A DNA stretch of 64,000 nucleotides from NCBI GenBank assembly GCA_949319575.1, contig CASGHD010000035.1:1-64000 (forward strand), read 5' to 3'. Source of the DNA: an uncultured Anaerolineales bacterium. Lineage in GTDB: Bacteria; Chloroflexota; Anaerolineae; Anaerolineales; Villigracilaceae. The notes under the pieces are model-generated. The model saw only the letters and a program-made list of their open reading frames with translations. It had not been told where the DNA came from and did not search any database. The translations under genes were made by a program, and so were the position numbers. Positions 29,612-38,343 of this stretch are shown in pieces (the first letter of the stretch is position 1; each line of letters starts with the position of its first letter).

Positions 29612-30154
29612 TTATAGTCTTTCCAGCCAAGTTTCCACTTCGCGTGGATGTTTGAAATGGATCAATGTCAAATGGCGATGTGCTGGCAAAGCCAGCAGCA
29701 TGGGATACTCGCGCTTTCGTCTCCAAAAGGTTTTGAACAGCCACTTGAAAAGTGATTCGTCCGACCAAATCTTGAAGTGCCACCAGAGTTTTTCGCGGTT
29801 GCCGTTCCATAATTCCTCTTGATACCACCAGCGATTGAAGGTTCGGCGCGTGAGTTGCCGCAGAACAAGGAGGAATGGATAATCGAGCCAGATGACCGCT
29901 TCGGCTTTTGTCCACACCAGATCGCGGGTGACGCTGTAATTCCCCGCGACGATCCACCGTTCAGCCTGCGTCGCCGCGCGGACGCGTTCGCGGAACACGT
30001 CGAGTGGAGCCTCCTGCCAGTTGGGCTCCCAATGCAATGCGTCAAGTTCGATGAAATCGTAGCCCAATTTGCCCGCGAGGTTTTTCGCAAGCGTGGATTT
30101 GCCCGAACTCGTTGTGCCGATGACGACGATGCGATGAAATGGGAATTGAGGCAT
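29612..30154 (-). CDS. adenylate kinase-like / topology modulation P-loop protein
   Basis: IVVIGTTSSGKSTLAKNLAGKLGYDFIELDALHWEPNW. Confidence 0.88.
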   Translation of the reverse strand: MPQFPFHRIVVIGTTSSGKSTLAKNLAGKLGYDFIELDALHWEPNWQEAPLDVFRERVRAATQAERWIVAGNYSVTRDLVWTKAEAVIWLDYPFLLVLRQLTRRTFNRWWYQEELWNGNREKLWWHFKIWSDESLFKWLFKTFWRRKREYPMLLALPAHRHLTLIHFKHPREVETWLERL

Positions 30155-30165
30155 AAAGGCTTTTA

Positions 30166-30391
30166 AACCGCGAAGGACGCTAAGACCGCTAAGAGACTGT
30201 TTCTTAAGTCTGTGTCATCTTCTTTTTGTACACGGATTTCACGGACATCACGGAGAAAAACCATTTTTTAAATGCTCTTTTCCGTGAATTTCAGTGTAAT
30301 CCGTGCCGTCCGTGTCAAAAAAAGTAGTTAAGAAACACTCTATAAGAAAAGATTCTTGATTTCTTTGCGCCCTTCGCGCGCTTAGCGGTAA
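30166..30391. repeat. three nested inverted repeats (family A outside, family B inside)
   Basis: outer 30166-30194/30361-30391; middle AGAGACTGTTTCTTAA/TTAAGAAACACTCT; inner ACACGGATTTCACGGA/TCCGTG..AATCCGTG..CCGTGT. Confidence 0.85.
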
Positions 30392-30397
30392 TTTTTT

Positions 30398-31459
30398 TTA
30401 TCTCACATATATGGGATTACTAAATATCCAGCCGCGTTTTCTGCCGAGGTAGTTACGATACGCTTCCACGCGGTAGACTCCCGCTTCGTTCACATTATGC
30501 GTGGCGGCGTAGGAATTTTTCCACACGCCGATTCGTTGACCATCTTTGAGGAGGTGAATCTCCGCCGCAGATGGAACGTGCGCGTGCAACGTCACGCCGC
30601 CTTTGACGGAAATCTCCTCGCCCATGATCGCGGACTGTTCGAGTCCCTTCGCTTTGAAGGCGAACCCTTTTGTTGGAGCGGGCAGATCATAGGCGACGAA
30701 GCATCGTCCTGCCGCGAGCGCGTCGTAGATCATTTTCTTGTCAGTGGGAACATCGCCTGTCAACGGTTGTGGAATAAAAACATGCGTGTTGATGGTTTTG
30801 AAGTGAAACTCATACGGGAAGATCACGCGGCGCAAGGGTCCCATGTTCATGTGAAGCGCGTGCGCGTCTGAGCCGCCGATGGCAACGACGGGACGCCCAT
30901 GCGAGAGTAATTCATCCCAGCGATTCAGTGTTTCAAGAATCGGGTGGTAGCCGATGAACTGCGGGAAGAACGCGTAAAACAATCCGTGCAATTTGGTTGG
31001 GACAACGGTCTTGAGTTCGCTCAATCCATTCCACAGTTCGATGCCCGTGTAGTTTTGCACATCCCAGTCCTCCCATGAAATATCGGTCTCTCTGAAAGCA
31101 GGCGCTTCGGGGTCTTTGGGGTGGGCGATGAAACAAATCCCTCCCGCATCGCGCACGCCGTTGATGAGCGTCTGCGGATTTTCGGCGAGCGTGGAGAGGT
31201 CGCGGTCCGCGTTGAAGATGAGGAGGTGATTCTTTTGGGGAACGCGGGCTTGGTCGTGGACTTCCTGTCCAACGAGAAGCAGGACTCCCTGTCGGTTGAG
31301 ACGGTAGTATCCTTCCACGCCGCGGACTAGCACGTTGTGATCCGTCACGATGACGGCATCCACGCCGGTTTGAATCGCGGCGTTGGCAATATCCTTGTGC
31401 GTGCCGCTCCCGTCGGAGTAGCGCGTGTGCATGTGTAAGTTGACGATTATCTCGTGCAT
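30398..31459 (-). CDS. PHP-domain metal-dependent phosphoesterase
   Basis: MHEIIVNLHMHTRYSDGSGTHKDIANAAIQTGVDAVIVTDHN. Confidence 0.9.
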   Translation of the reverse strand: MHEIIVNLHMHTRYSDGSGTHKDIANAAIQTGVDAVIVTDHNVLVRGVEGYYRLNRQGVLLLVGQEVHDQARVPQKNHLLIFNADRDLSTLAENPQTLINGVRDAGGICFIAHPKDPEAPAFRETDISWEDWDVQNYTGIELWNGLSELKTVVPTKLHGLFYAFFPQFIGYHPILETLNRWDELLSHGRPVVAIGGSDAHALHMNMGPLRRVIFPYEFHFKTINTHVFIPQPLTGDVPTDKKMIYDALAAGRCFVAYDLPAPTKGFAFKAKGLEQSAIMGEEISVKGGVTLHAHVPSAAEIHLLKDGQRIGVWKNSYAATHNVNEAGVYRVEAYRNYLGRKRGWIFSNPIYVR

Positions 31460-31475
31460 GAAGCCTCATAGCGCC

Positions 31476-31508
31476 ACCCTTGCGAAGGATCAAAACCTTC
31501 GCAAGGGT
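31476..31508. repeat. family H palindrome
   Basis: ACCCTTGCGAAGG-ATCAAAA-CCTTCGCAAGGGT, 13-bp perfect. Confidence 0.9.
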
Positions 31509-31582
31509 TCAAGTCCTCGGTTTGACGTATTTTCCGCCCAGCGGGTATAATGACCCCGCTTAATAAAAGGAGGCAGTATTTC

Positions 31583-31804
31583 ATGGAAGTATATTTGGAC
31601 TATGCGCTGATTATAATCTCAGTGCTTCTGATCACCAGCGTCATTCTGCAGAGCAAGGGCGCGGGGCTGGGCGGGCTCACTGGCGCCGACGTGGGGAGCG
31701 TGTACACCGCTCGTCGTGGTATCGAGCGCACGCTGTTCTGGGTCACGATCGTGTTGAGCGTTATTTTCTTCGGGCTTGTGATCGCGTTGTTGATCATATC
31801 GTAA
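31583..31804 (+). CDS. secG: preprotein translocase subunit SecG
   Basis: SVLLITSVILQSKGAGLGGLTGADVGSVYTARRGIERTLFWVTIVLSVIFFGL. Confidence 0.88.
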   Translation: MEVYLDYALIIISVLLITSVILQSKGAGLGGLTGADVGSVYTARRGIERTLFWVTIVLSVIFFGLVIALLIIS

Positions 31805-31821
31805 GCAAACCTCCATTCTCA

Positions 31822-31882
31822 CAAAGGGCCCGTTTGAATCCGCGCGGCATAAAACGCGGGGTAGAACGAGCCTTTCTTTTTG
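31822..31882 (+). terminator. putative hairpin with T-rich tail downstream of secG
   Basis: AAAGG..CGTT / AACG..CCTTT and CCGCG/CGCGG arms followed by TTTCTTTTT. Confidence 0.4.
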
Positions 31883-31903
31883 TATGACTAAATTTCCCCG
31901 AGC

Positions 31904-33601
31904 ATGAAACAATTACGCTGGCAAATCCTGGTGGTACTTGTCACCCTGGCGATTGCGGCTGTATTGCTGTTTAACCAGCAAATACAGGATACGTCTGTAG
32001 GCGGACCGATCGTTTCGCAACCGGAACAGGGAGGCGTTTACACCGAGGCGCTGGTTGGGTCGCTGGGACGGCTGAACCCGTTGCTGGACTGGAACAACTC
32101 CGCCGACCGCGACGTGAACCGGCTGATCTTCAGCGGGCTTGTTCGTTTCGACGAGCACGGCATTCCTCGCGCCGATCTGGCGGAGGCTTGGGGTGTTGCG
32201 CCGGACGGGACCGTCTACAACTTTACGATCCGCGCGAATGCGGCTTGGCACGATGGAACGCCGGTCACCAGCGACGACGTGCTCTTCACGATCGACCGTA
32301 TGAAAAGCGCGGGGTCGCTCGTGCCACAGGATATCAAGGATCTTTGGGGGCGCATCGAAGTTACCAAACTCAACGAAAAAAATCTCAAATTCACGCTCCC
32401 TGAACCGTTTGTGCCTTTCATGGATTATCTGACGTTCGGGGTTTTGCCAAAGCATTTGCTCGAAACCGTTCCAGTGGAACAGTTACCCGACGCGCAATTC
32501 AACATCCAGCCGGTTGGCACGGGACCCTACAAGTTCGATCACCTCATCGTGGAGGACAATCAGATCACCGGTGTTGTGCTCACGATCAACGAAAAATATT
32601 ACGACGCCGCGCCCTACATCGAGCAGGTGGTATTCCGTTATTACGAAACATCCGCCGACGCATTGGACGCCTACAACCAGGGCGATGTGCTGGCGGTGAG
32701 CCGTCTTTCAGGCGATGCGTTACAAGGCGCGTTAGAAGAACCGAACCTTGCGGTGTACACCAGCCAACTGCCGCAGATGAGTTTCGTGCTTTTCAACCTC
32801 AACAACCCCGAGGTGGCATTTTTACAGGATGCAAAAGTGCGGCGCGCGTTGATGCTGGGGTTGAATCGCTCTTTCATCGTCAACAAGTTTCTACAGGGAC
32901 AGGCGATCATCGCCCACAGCCCGATCCTGCCGAGTTCGTGGGCATTTTTTGACGGCACCGACCATTTCGATTACGATCCCGAAACAGCCGCTTCCATCCT
33001 CAAAGCCGAGGGGTATACCATACCCGCCGGCGGAGGCGATGCGCGTTCGAAGGACGGCGTGTCGATGAAGTTCACGATGCTTCACCCAGACGACGCGCTT
33101 CATACCCAAATTGCCGAGGCGATTCAAAACCAATGGGCAAAGATCGGCGTCCGTGTGGATTTGCAAGCGATGCCTTACGACCAACTCGTCTTGAACTCGC
33201 TCGCTTCACGCGCCTATCAATCTGCTCTTGTGGACCTCAACCTTTCACGCACCCCCGACCCCGACCCGTACCCATTCTGGCACCAAGCCGAAGCCGCCAG
33301 CGGACAAAACTACTCCGGCTGGGATAATCGCCCAGCCAGCGAATATCTCGAGCAGGCCCGCGTCACCGCTGATTATTCATTGCGCACGCGTTTGTATCGC
33401 AACTTTCAGGTGATCTTTGCAAAGGAACTACCCGCATTGCCGCTGTATATCCCTGTTTACTCTTATGGCGTAGACGCGCAAGTGCAAGGCGTGCAAGTCG
33501 CTCCGTTGTACGATCCCAGTGACCGCTTTGCGACCTTCACCCAATGGTTCTTGCTGACCCGCCGCGCGTTGCAAGCGGAGACAGAAACGCCCTCGCCGTA
33601 A
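31904..33601 (+). CDS. peptide/oligopeptide ABC transporter substrate-binding protein
   Basis: SBP family 5 features: YTEALVGSLGRLNPLL, IRANAAWHDGTPVTSDDVLFTIDRM, GTGPYKF. Confidence 0.92.
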   Translation: MKQLRWQILVVLVTLAIAAVLLFNQQIQDTSVGGPIVSQPEQGGVYTEALVGSLGRLNPLLDWNNSADRDVNRLIFSGLVRFDEHGIPRADLAEAWGVAPDGTVYNFTIRANAAWHDGTPVTSDDVLFTIDRMKSAGSLVPQDIKDLWGRIEVTKLNEKNLKFTLPEPFVPFMDYLTFGVLPKHLLETVPVEQLPDAQFNIQPVGTGPYKFDHLIVEDNQITGVVLTINEKYYDAAPYIEQVVFRYYETSADALDAYNQGDVLAVSRLSGDALQGALEEPNLAVYTSQLPQMSFVLFNLNNPEVAFLQDAKVRRALMLGLNRSFIVNKFLQGQAIIAHSPILPSSWAFFDGTDHFDYDPETAASILKAEGYTIPAGGGDARSKDGVSMKFTMLHPDDALHTQIAEAIQNQWAKIGVRVDLQAMPYDQLVLNSLASRAYQSALVDLNLSRTPDPDPYPFWHQAEAASGQNYSGWDNRPASEYLEQARVTADYSLRTRLYRNFQVIFAKELPALPLYIPVYSYGVDAQVQGVQVAPLYDPSDRFATFTQWFLLTRRALQAETETPSP

Positions 33602-33705
33602 CTACCCGTTCCGCAAAGTTCACTTTGCGCTCGTGGGTTTCATAAAACAGACAAATCGCAAGATAAATCTTGCGGTACGGATTCTAGATTAACTTGGAGA
33701 ACACC

Positions 33706-35079
33706 ATGACCGACTCGCGACAATCCGCACTCGAGTACGCTCGCCAGAACAACGAACGCTTCATCGAAGAGTTGAAGGAATTCCTTGCCATCCCTTCGAT
33801 CTCGACCAGCCCGGAACACAATGCGGATACGCTCCGCTGCGCAGAATGGACCGCTGCGCGACTGAAATCAATCGGGATGGACAACGTACGCGTCATGCCG
33901 ACGGGTGGGCATCCCGCAGTCTACGGCGAGTCACTCAAAGCGGGAAGCGACGCGCCGACCGTCCTCATCTACGGTCACTACGACGTGCAACCTGTTGATC
34001 CACTCGAGCTATGGACGACCGATCCGTTCAAAGCCGAAGTGCGCGGCGAGAATTTATTCGCGCGCGGATCATCCGATATGAAGGGACAGGTCATCGCCTC
34101 GATGAAGGCGGTTGAATCGGTCGCGCGCACGAGTGGATTGCCGGTGAATCTCAAATGGTTGATCGAGGGCGAAGAAGAAATTGGCTCGAAGAATCTCGGC
34201 GAGTTCATCAAGAAAAATGCGAAAATGCTCAAAGCGGATTTTTGTATCAACCCGGATGCCGGCATGATCGGCGCGGACTTGCCGACCATCACCTACGGTT
34301 TGCGCGGACTCGCGTATTTTGAAATTCGCGTCTACGGTCCCAACCGCGACTTACATTCGGGCTTGTTCGGCGGGACGATTCATAACCCCGCGCAAGCGCT
34401 CGTCGAACTGATTGCAGGCATGCACGACAAAAAGGGACGCATCACATTGCCGGGCTTTTACGACAAAGTTCGTAAAGCGGGCAAAGCCGAACGCGCCGAA
34501 ATTGCGCGCTTGCCGATCAAGCCGAAAGATATCGTCAAGATGACCGGCGCGCCGGCGTTGTGGGGCGAAGCGGAGTACACGCCCGAAGAGCGGGTGAGCA
34601 TCCGCCCGACGTTGGAGGTCAACGGCTTGCTATCAGGCTTCACCGGCGAAGGATCGAAGACCGTCCTCCCCGCGTGGGCGATGGCGAAAATATCCTGCCG
34701 TCTTGTGCCGGATCAAACGCCGGAGATGATCGAAAAGGCGATGATCAAATATGTAAAAGCGAACACGCCAAAGACGATCCGCTCAGAGGTGAAGATCATC
34801 ACCGGCTCCGGCGCGGCGATCACCGAGCGCGACAGCATGGGCGTGCAAGCCATGGCGAAGGGACTCGAACAAGCGTGGGGCAAGCGCCCGTTGTTCAAAC
34901 GCGAGGGCGGTTCGATCGGCGTCGTTGTGCAATTGCAGGAATACGTCGGCGTGGATTCGGTGTTGACCGGTTTCGGTCTGCCCGAAGATAACGCCCATTC
35001 GCCGAATGAGAAGTTGCACCTGCCCACGTGGCGCAAAGGCATTGATGCGCTCATTCACACGATTTTCAATTTGACGTAA
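33706..35079 (+). CDS. M20 family dipeptidase
   Basis: VLIYGHYDVQPVDPLELW, LFARGSSDMKGQV, EGEEEIGSKNL; alternative start 33694. Confidence 0.93.
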   Translation: MTDSRQSALEYARQNNERFIEELKEFLAIPSISTSPEHNADTLRCAEWTAARLKSIGMDNVRVMPTGGHPAVYGESLKAGSDAPTVLIYGHYDVQPVDPLELWTTDPFKAEVRGENLFARGSSDMKGQVIASMKAVESVARTSGLPVNLKWLIEGEEEIGSKNLGEFIKKNAKMLKADFCINPDAGMIGADLPTITYGLRGLAYFEIRVYGPNRDLHSGLFGGTIHNPAQALVELIAGMHDKKGRITLPGFYDKVRKAGKAERAEIARLPIKPKDIVKMTGAPALWGEAEYTPEERVSIRPTLEVNGLLSGFTGEGSKTVLPAWAMAKISCRLVPDQTPEMIEKAMIKYVKANTPKTIRSEVKIITGSGAAITERDSMGVQAMAKGLEQAWGKRPLFKREGGSIGVVVQLQEYVGVDSVLTGFGLPEDNAHSPNEKLHLPTWRKGIDALIHTIFNLT

Positions 35080-35082
35080 TTC

Positions 35083-35149
35083 GTAGGGGCGGGGTGTCCC
35101 CGCCTTTTTGATTCAATCAAACAATAGGGCAGGGGAACCCTGCCCCTAC
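35083..35149. repeat. family M double-hairpin element (GTAGGGGC termini)
   Basis: GTAGGGGC/GCCCCTAC outer; GGCGGGG-TGT-CCCCGCC and GGGCAGGG-GAA-CCCTGCCC inner. Confidence 0.85.
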
Positions 35150-35158
35150 AAGGAATTC

Positions 35159-36040
35159 ATGGAAGATAAGATCATTACCTACGGCGGACAAGCCGTCATC
35201 GAAGGCGTGATGATGCGCGGACGAAAAGCGTTCGCCATTGCCATGCGCGCGCCCGATGGCAACATCGTCGTTCATCAGGAAAATCTCGCGGCGGTTTATC
35301 GCTCGCGCGTTGCGAAGATTCCGTTTTTGCGCGGCACGATCCTGTTATGGGACGCGCTCGGTTTGGGGATGCGCGCGCTCACCATTTCTGCCAACACGCA
35401 AACGGGCGAAGAAGAGAAACTCGAAGGGCCCGCGTTGTACATCACGCTCGCCACCTCTTTGGCGATTGGAGTCGCGCTATTTATCCTTTTACCCGCGAGC
35501 GTCGGCGGCGCGGCAGAATATTATCTCGGCTGGCACAACCTCGCTCATAACTTACTCGAGGGTTTGGTGAGACTCGTTCTGCTCGTCGGCTATATTTGGG
35601 GAATCGGATTCATGCCCGATGTCAAACGTTTGTTTGGCTATCACGGCGCGGAACATAAGACGATTAACGCATACGAAGCGGGCGTGGAGCTTACGCCGGA
35701 GAACGTTGCGAAATTCCCGTTGGAACATCCACGTTGCGGCACCGCGTTCATGCTGACCTTCGTTTTGTTATCCATTCTCGTTCATAGCCTGTTCGGCGAC
35801 ATGGAGTTTTGGTGGCGTCTTGCGAGCCGCGTCTTGTTGATTCCCGTCATCGCGGGGCTGGCGGTGGAATTTATTCGCTGGACTGCTAACAATTTGACCA
35901 ACCCCCTCGTGCGCTTCATCATCAAACCGAATCTCGCTGTGCAATCGCTGACCACACGCGAACCCGACACGTCCATGCTGGAGGTGGCGATTGAGTCGTT
36001 CAACACGATGAGGAAAGCGGAGGAGGAAGTGGCGGTGTAG
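35159..36040 (+). CDS. DUF1385 membrane protein
   Basis: YGGQAVIEGVMMRGRKAFAIAMR; YHGAEHKTINAYEAG; HPRCGTAFML. Confidence 0.92.
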   Translation: MEDKIITYGGQAVIEGVMMRGRKAFAIAMRAPDGNIVVHQENLAAVYRSRVAKIPFLRGTILLWDALGLGMRALTISANTQTGEEEKLEGPALYITLATSLAIGVALFILLPASVGGAAEYYLGWHNLAHNLLEGLVRLVLLVGYIWGIGFMPDVKRLFGYHGAEHKTINAYEAGVELTPENVAKFPLEHPRCGTAFMLTFVLLSILVHSLFGDMEFWWRLASRVLLIPVIAGLAVEFIRWTANNLTNPLVRFIIKPNLAVQSLTTREPDTSMLEVAIESFNTMRKAEEEVAV

Positions 36041-36312
36041 GGGGAGTGGAAAAAGTGATCAGTAATCAGTGAGCAGTGATCGGTAATTAGTAAGTTACCG
36101 TACGCAAGATCAGTTCTGCTTGATGGATTTTCTTTCACGAGAGTGGCTACCGTCCACGAATGCGCGCGAATACCCTAACGGGCACACGTAACCGAATTAG
36201 CGCGCCGACATTCGTGAATTCGTGTTTTATTCATGGATGGTTCACTGCCAAGGCAAAACTGCGTAACATGAATTGGTAATTAGTAATTGGAAGTAACTAC
36301 TCAGCCTTGGAA

Positions 36313-36433
36313 CATGTCGCTGCGAGGCGCTCTTGGTTTTGCCGAAGCAGTCTCCCCATACCGGGAGATTGCTTCGTCGGGACCCCGAAAAAACATCGGG
36401 GCAGGCGAGCAGAGCCCTCCTCGCAATGACATG
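36313..36433. repeat. family F element copy 2
   Basis: CATGTCGCTGCGAGG/CCTCGCAATGACATG; internal GAAGCAGTCTCCC/GGGAGATTGCTTC; CCCCGA/TCGGGG. Confidence 0.85.
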
Positions 36434-36462
36434 CCTGAGCAGTTACAATTGGAATCCCATTT

Positions 36463-37347
36463 ATGAAAAAAAGAAAAATCGCAAGGGTTGGCGTTGCGAT
36501 CATCATGGGGGGTGTTGTTTGCGTGGCGGCGTATTTCCTTTTCCTCGGACGGAACAGACCCGCGCCGATTCCAGCCAAAGAAACTCTCTACGAAGGCGTA
36601 ACATATCAGCGCGTGGTGAGGTATTTTCCCAACGCGATGATCGCGCATATTATCAAGATTGACACAAAGACGAAGGGGATTCAATTCCTCATCACGCCCG
36701 CCGACTCGAAAAGTGAAACGCCATTGAACGCGCGGACTACGTCCCAATTCCTCGATGAGTTCGGTTTGCAGATCGCCATCAACGGCGACGGATTCACTCC
36801 ATGGTGGTCGCGTGGTCCTGCGGATTATTATCCGCACGCGGGAGATCCCGTTGCGCCGTTGGGGTTCACTGCTTCAAACGGTGACGATTATTGGCAAGGT
36901 GTTGAACTTGAGCAGGGTGAGCGCCCAACGTTATACATCAGCCGCCGCAACGCGTTCAGTTTCAACGACAAACCAAACAAAGTGTATAACGCGATCTCAG
37001 GGGATCGAATGATCGTGTTGCAAGGTCAACCCGTGGCTGGACTCGACGACTCGGAACTGAATCCGCGCACGGCGATTGGGTTGAACAGAAATGGGCGATA
37101 TGTGTATCTCATCGTTGTGGATGGACGCCAGCCGTTTTACAGCGCGGGCATCACGTTTGCCGATCTCGCGCAACTGTTGATTGACTATGACGTGTATGCC
37201 GCAATGAGTCTCGATGGGGGAGGTTCGTCCACGCTGGTGATGGATGGCGAGAACAGCGAGCCTGTGATTCTAAATTCCCCGATTGATAATTACATCCCCG
37301 GGCGCGAACGACCCGTTGCGAATCATGTTGGGGTATTTATTCCATGA
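36463..37347 (+). CDS. phosphodiester glycosidase (NAGPA-like) domain protein
   Basis: AINGDGF...NPRTAIGLNRNGRYVYLIVVDGRQP...AMSLDGGGSSTLVMDGE. Confidence 0.88.
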   Translation: MKKRKIARVGVAIIMGGVVCVAAYFLFLGRNRPAPIPAKETLYEGVTYQRVVRYFPNAMIAHIIKIDTKTKGIQFLITPADSKSETPLNARTTSQFLDEFGLQIAINGDGFTPWWSRGPADYYPHAGDPVAPLGFTASNGDDYWQGVELEQGERPTLYISRRNAFSFNDKPNKVYNAISGDRMIVLQGQPVAGLDDSELNPRTAIGLNRNGRYVYLIVVDGRQPFYSAGITFADLAQLLIDYDVYAAMSLDGGGSSTLVMDGENSEPVILNSPIDNYIPGRERPVANHVGVFIP

Positions 37348-37476
37348 TGTCGTTGCGAGCGGAGCGAAGCAACCTCCTGAATTGCATGAAGACTGCTTAT
37401 TCTAAAGAGCGCCATATCGTTGTTTGCGCTTCGACTTCGCTACGCTCCGCTCAGCGCGGAAATGTCGCAACGACAT
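37347..37476. repeat. family F element copy 3
   Basis: perfect 12-bp termini ATGTCGTTGCGA/TCGCAACGACAT. Confidence 0.85.
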
Positions 37477-38325
37477 TTAGAAGGAAATTTCCCCAACCTG
37501 CTCGAAGTTGACATCGAACAATTCTTCCGCCTCCGTCTCCGCTTCGGCTTGGTCCGCCTCTCCCGCGCGGACGCCGCGCTCGCAGTACGATCTGTAAGGG
37601 CAGTACAGGCAGCGGGTGGCGTCATCAGTTAGTGGGTAGAGAGAAGCGCTGTCCTGAGCCTGTCGAAGGGCGGTCTGTATTTCATCCGCAAGTTTGAGGA
37701 GCAAATCCCAATCGCGTTTGTATTGCGCGGACGTGTACGCGAATCGCGCGGGGTCGTTGGGAAAATCTGCAAACCAGTAGACCATCTCGATCTGTTCAGG
37801 CTCGAAGGGACGTCCGTTGTTGAGGTGCGCCCCCGCGTGGACGAGCAGGGCGCGATAGACGCGGGTCTGCATCCGCGCGGCGAGCCATTCATTGCGCGGA
37901 CGTTTGCGATAGGTTTTCCAATCGTAGATGGTCGCTTTGTTTTCGCGGATCGCAATGAGATCGTATTTTGCAAGCAGTCGAAAATTTCCAAGCGGCGCGG
38001 AGAGGGTGGCTTCTGGATAAAGACCTGTTAGGTTTTTAAAACCTGACAGGTCTAGCGCATTTGAAAAATTCTCCCACCAGCGTTTCAAATTTGGCGTGTT
38101 CGCAAGTTTACTCACCTGTTCGCTTGGAATTCCGATGAGATATTGTTGCGCGAGCCGATGAAAGAATTCCCCTTCGCGCTGATGTTGTTCATTCTCCAGC
38201 GCTGGCTCCGACTCGATGGCGGGATAAGACAGACGCTCGAGGTAGCGCAATTGGAAACGGCGCGCGCAGTCCACGTAATCTTGCAGGGATGATTGAGAGA
38301 GGGTGGTAAGTTGAAAGGCAGGCAT
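37477..38325 (-). CDS. PD-(D/E)XK nuclease superfamily (RecB/AddB-like) protein
   Basis: LSQSSLQDYVDCARRFQLRYLERL; AKYDLIAIRENKATIYDWKTYRK; CLYCPYRSYCERG. Confidence 0.85.
   Translation of the reverse strand: MPAFQLTTLSQSSLQDYVDCARRFQLRYLERLSYPAIESEPALENEQHQREGEFFHRLAQQYLIGIPSEQVSKLANTPNLKRWWENFSNALDLSGFKNLTGLYPEATLSAPLGNFRLLAKYDLIAIRENKATIYDWKTYRKRPRNEWLAARMQTRVYRALLVHAGAHLNNGRPFEPEQIEMVYWFADFPNDPARFAYTSAQYKRDWDLLLKLADEIQTALRQAQDSASLYPLTDDATRCLYCPYRSYCERGVRAGEADQAEAETEAEELFDVNFEQVGEISF
38021..38053. repeat. family G 33-nt palindrome inside CDS
   Basis: AGACCTGTTAGGTTTT-T-AAAACCTGACAGGTCT, one mismatch. Confidence 0.9.
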
Positions 38326-38343
38326 GGTTCAATGATACGCCAA

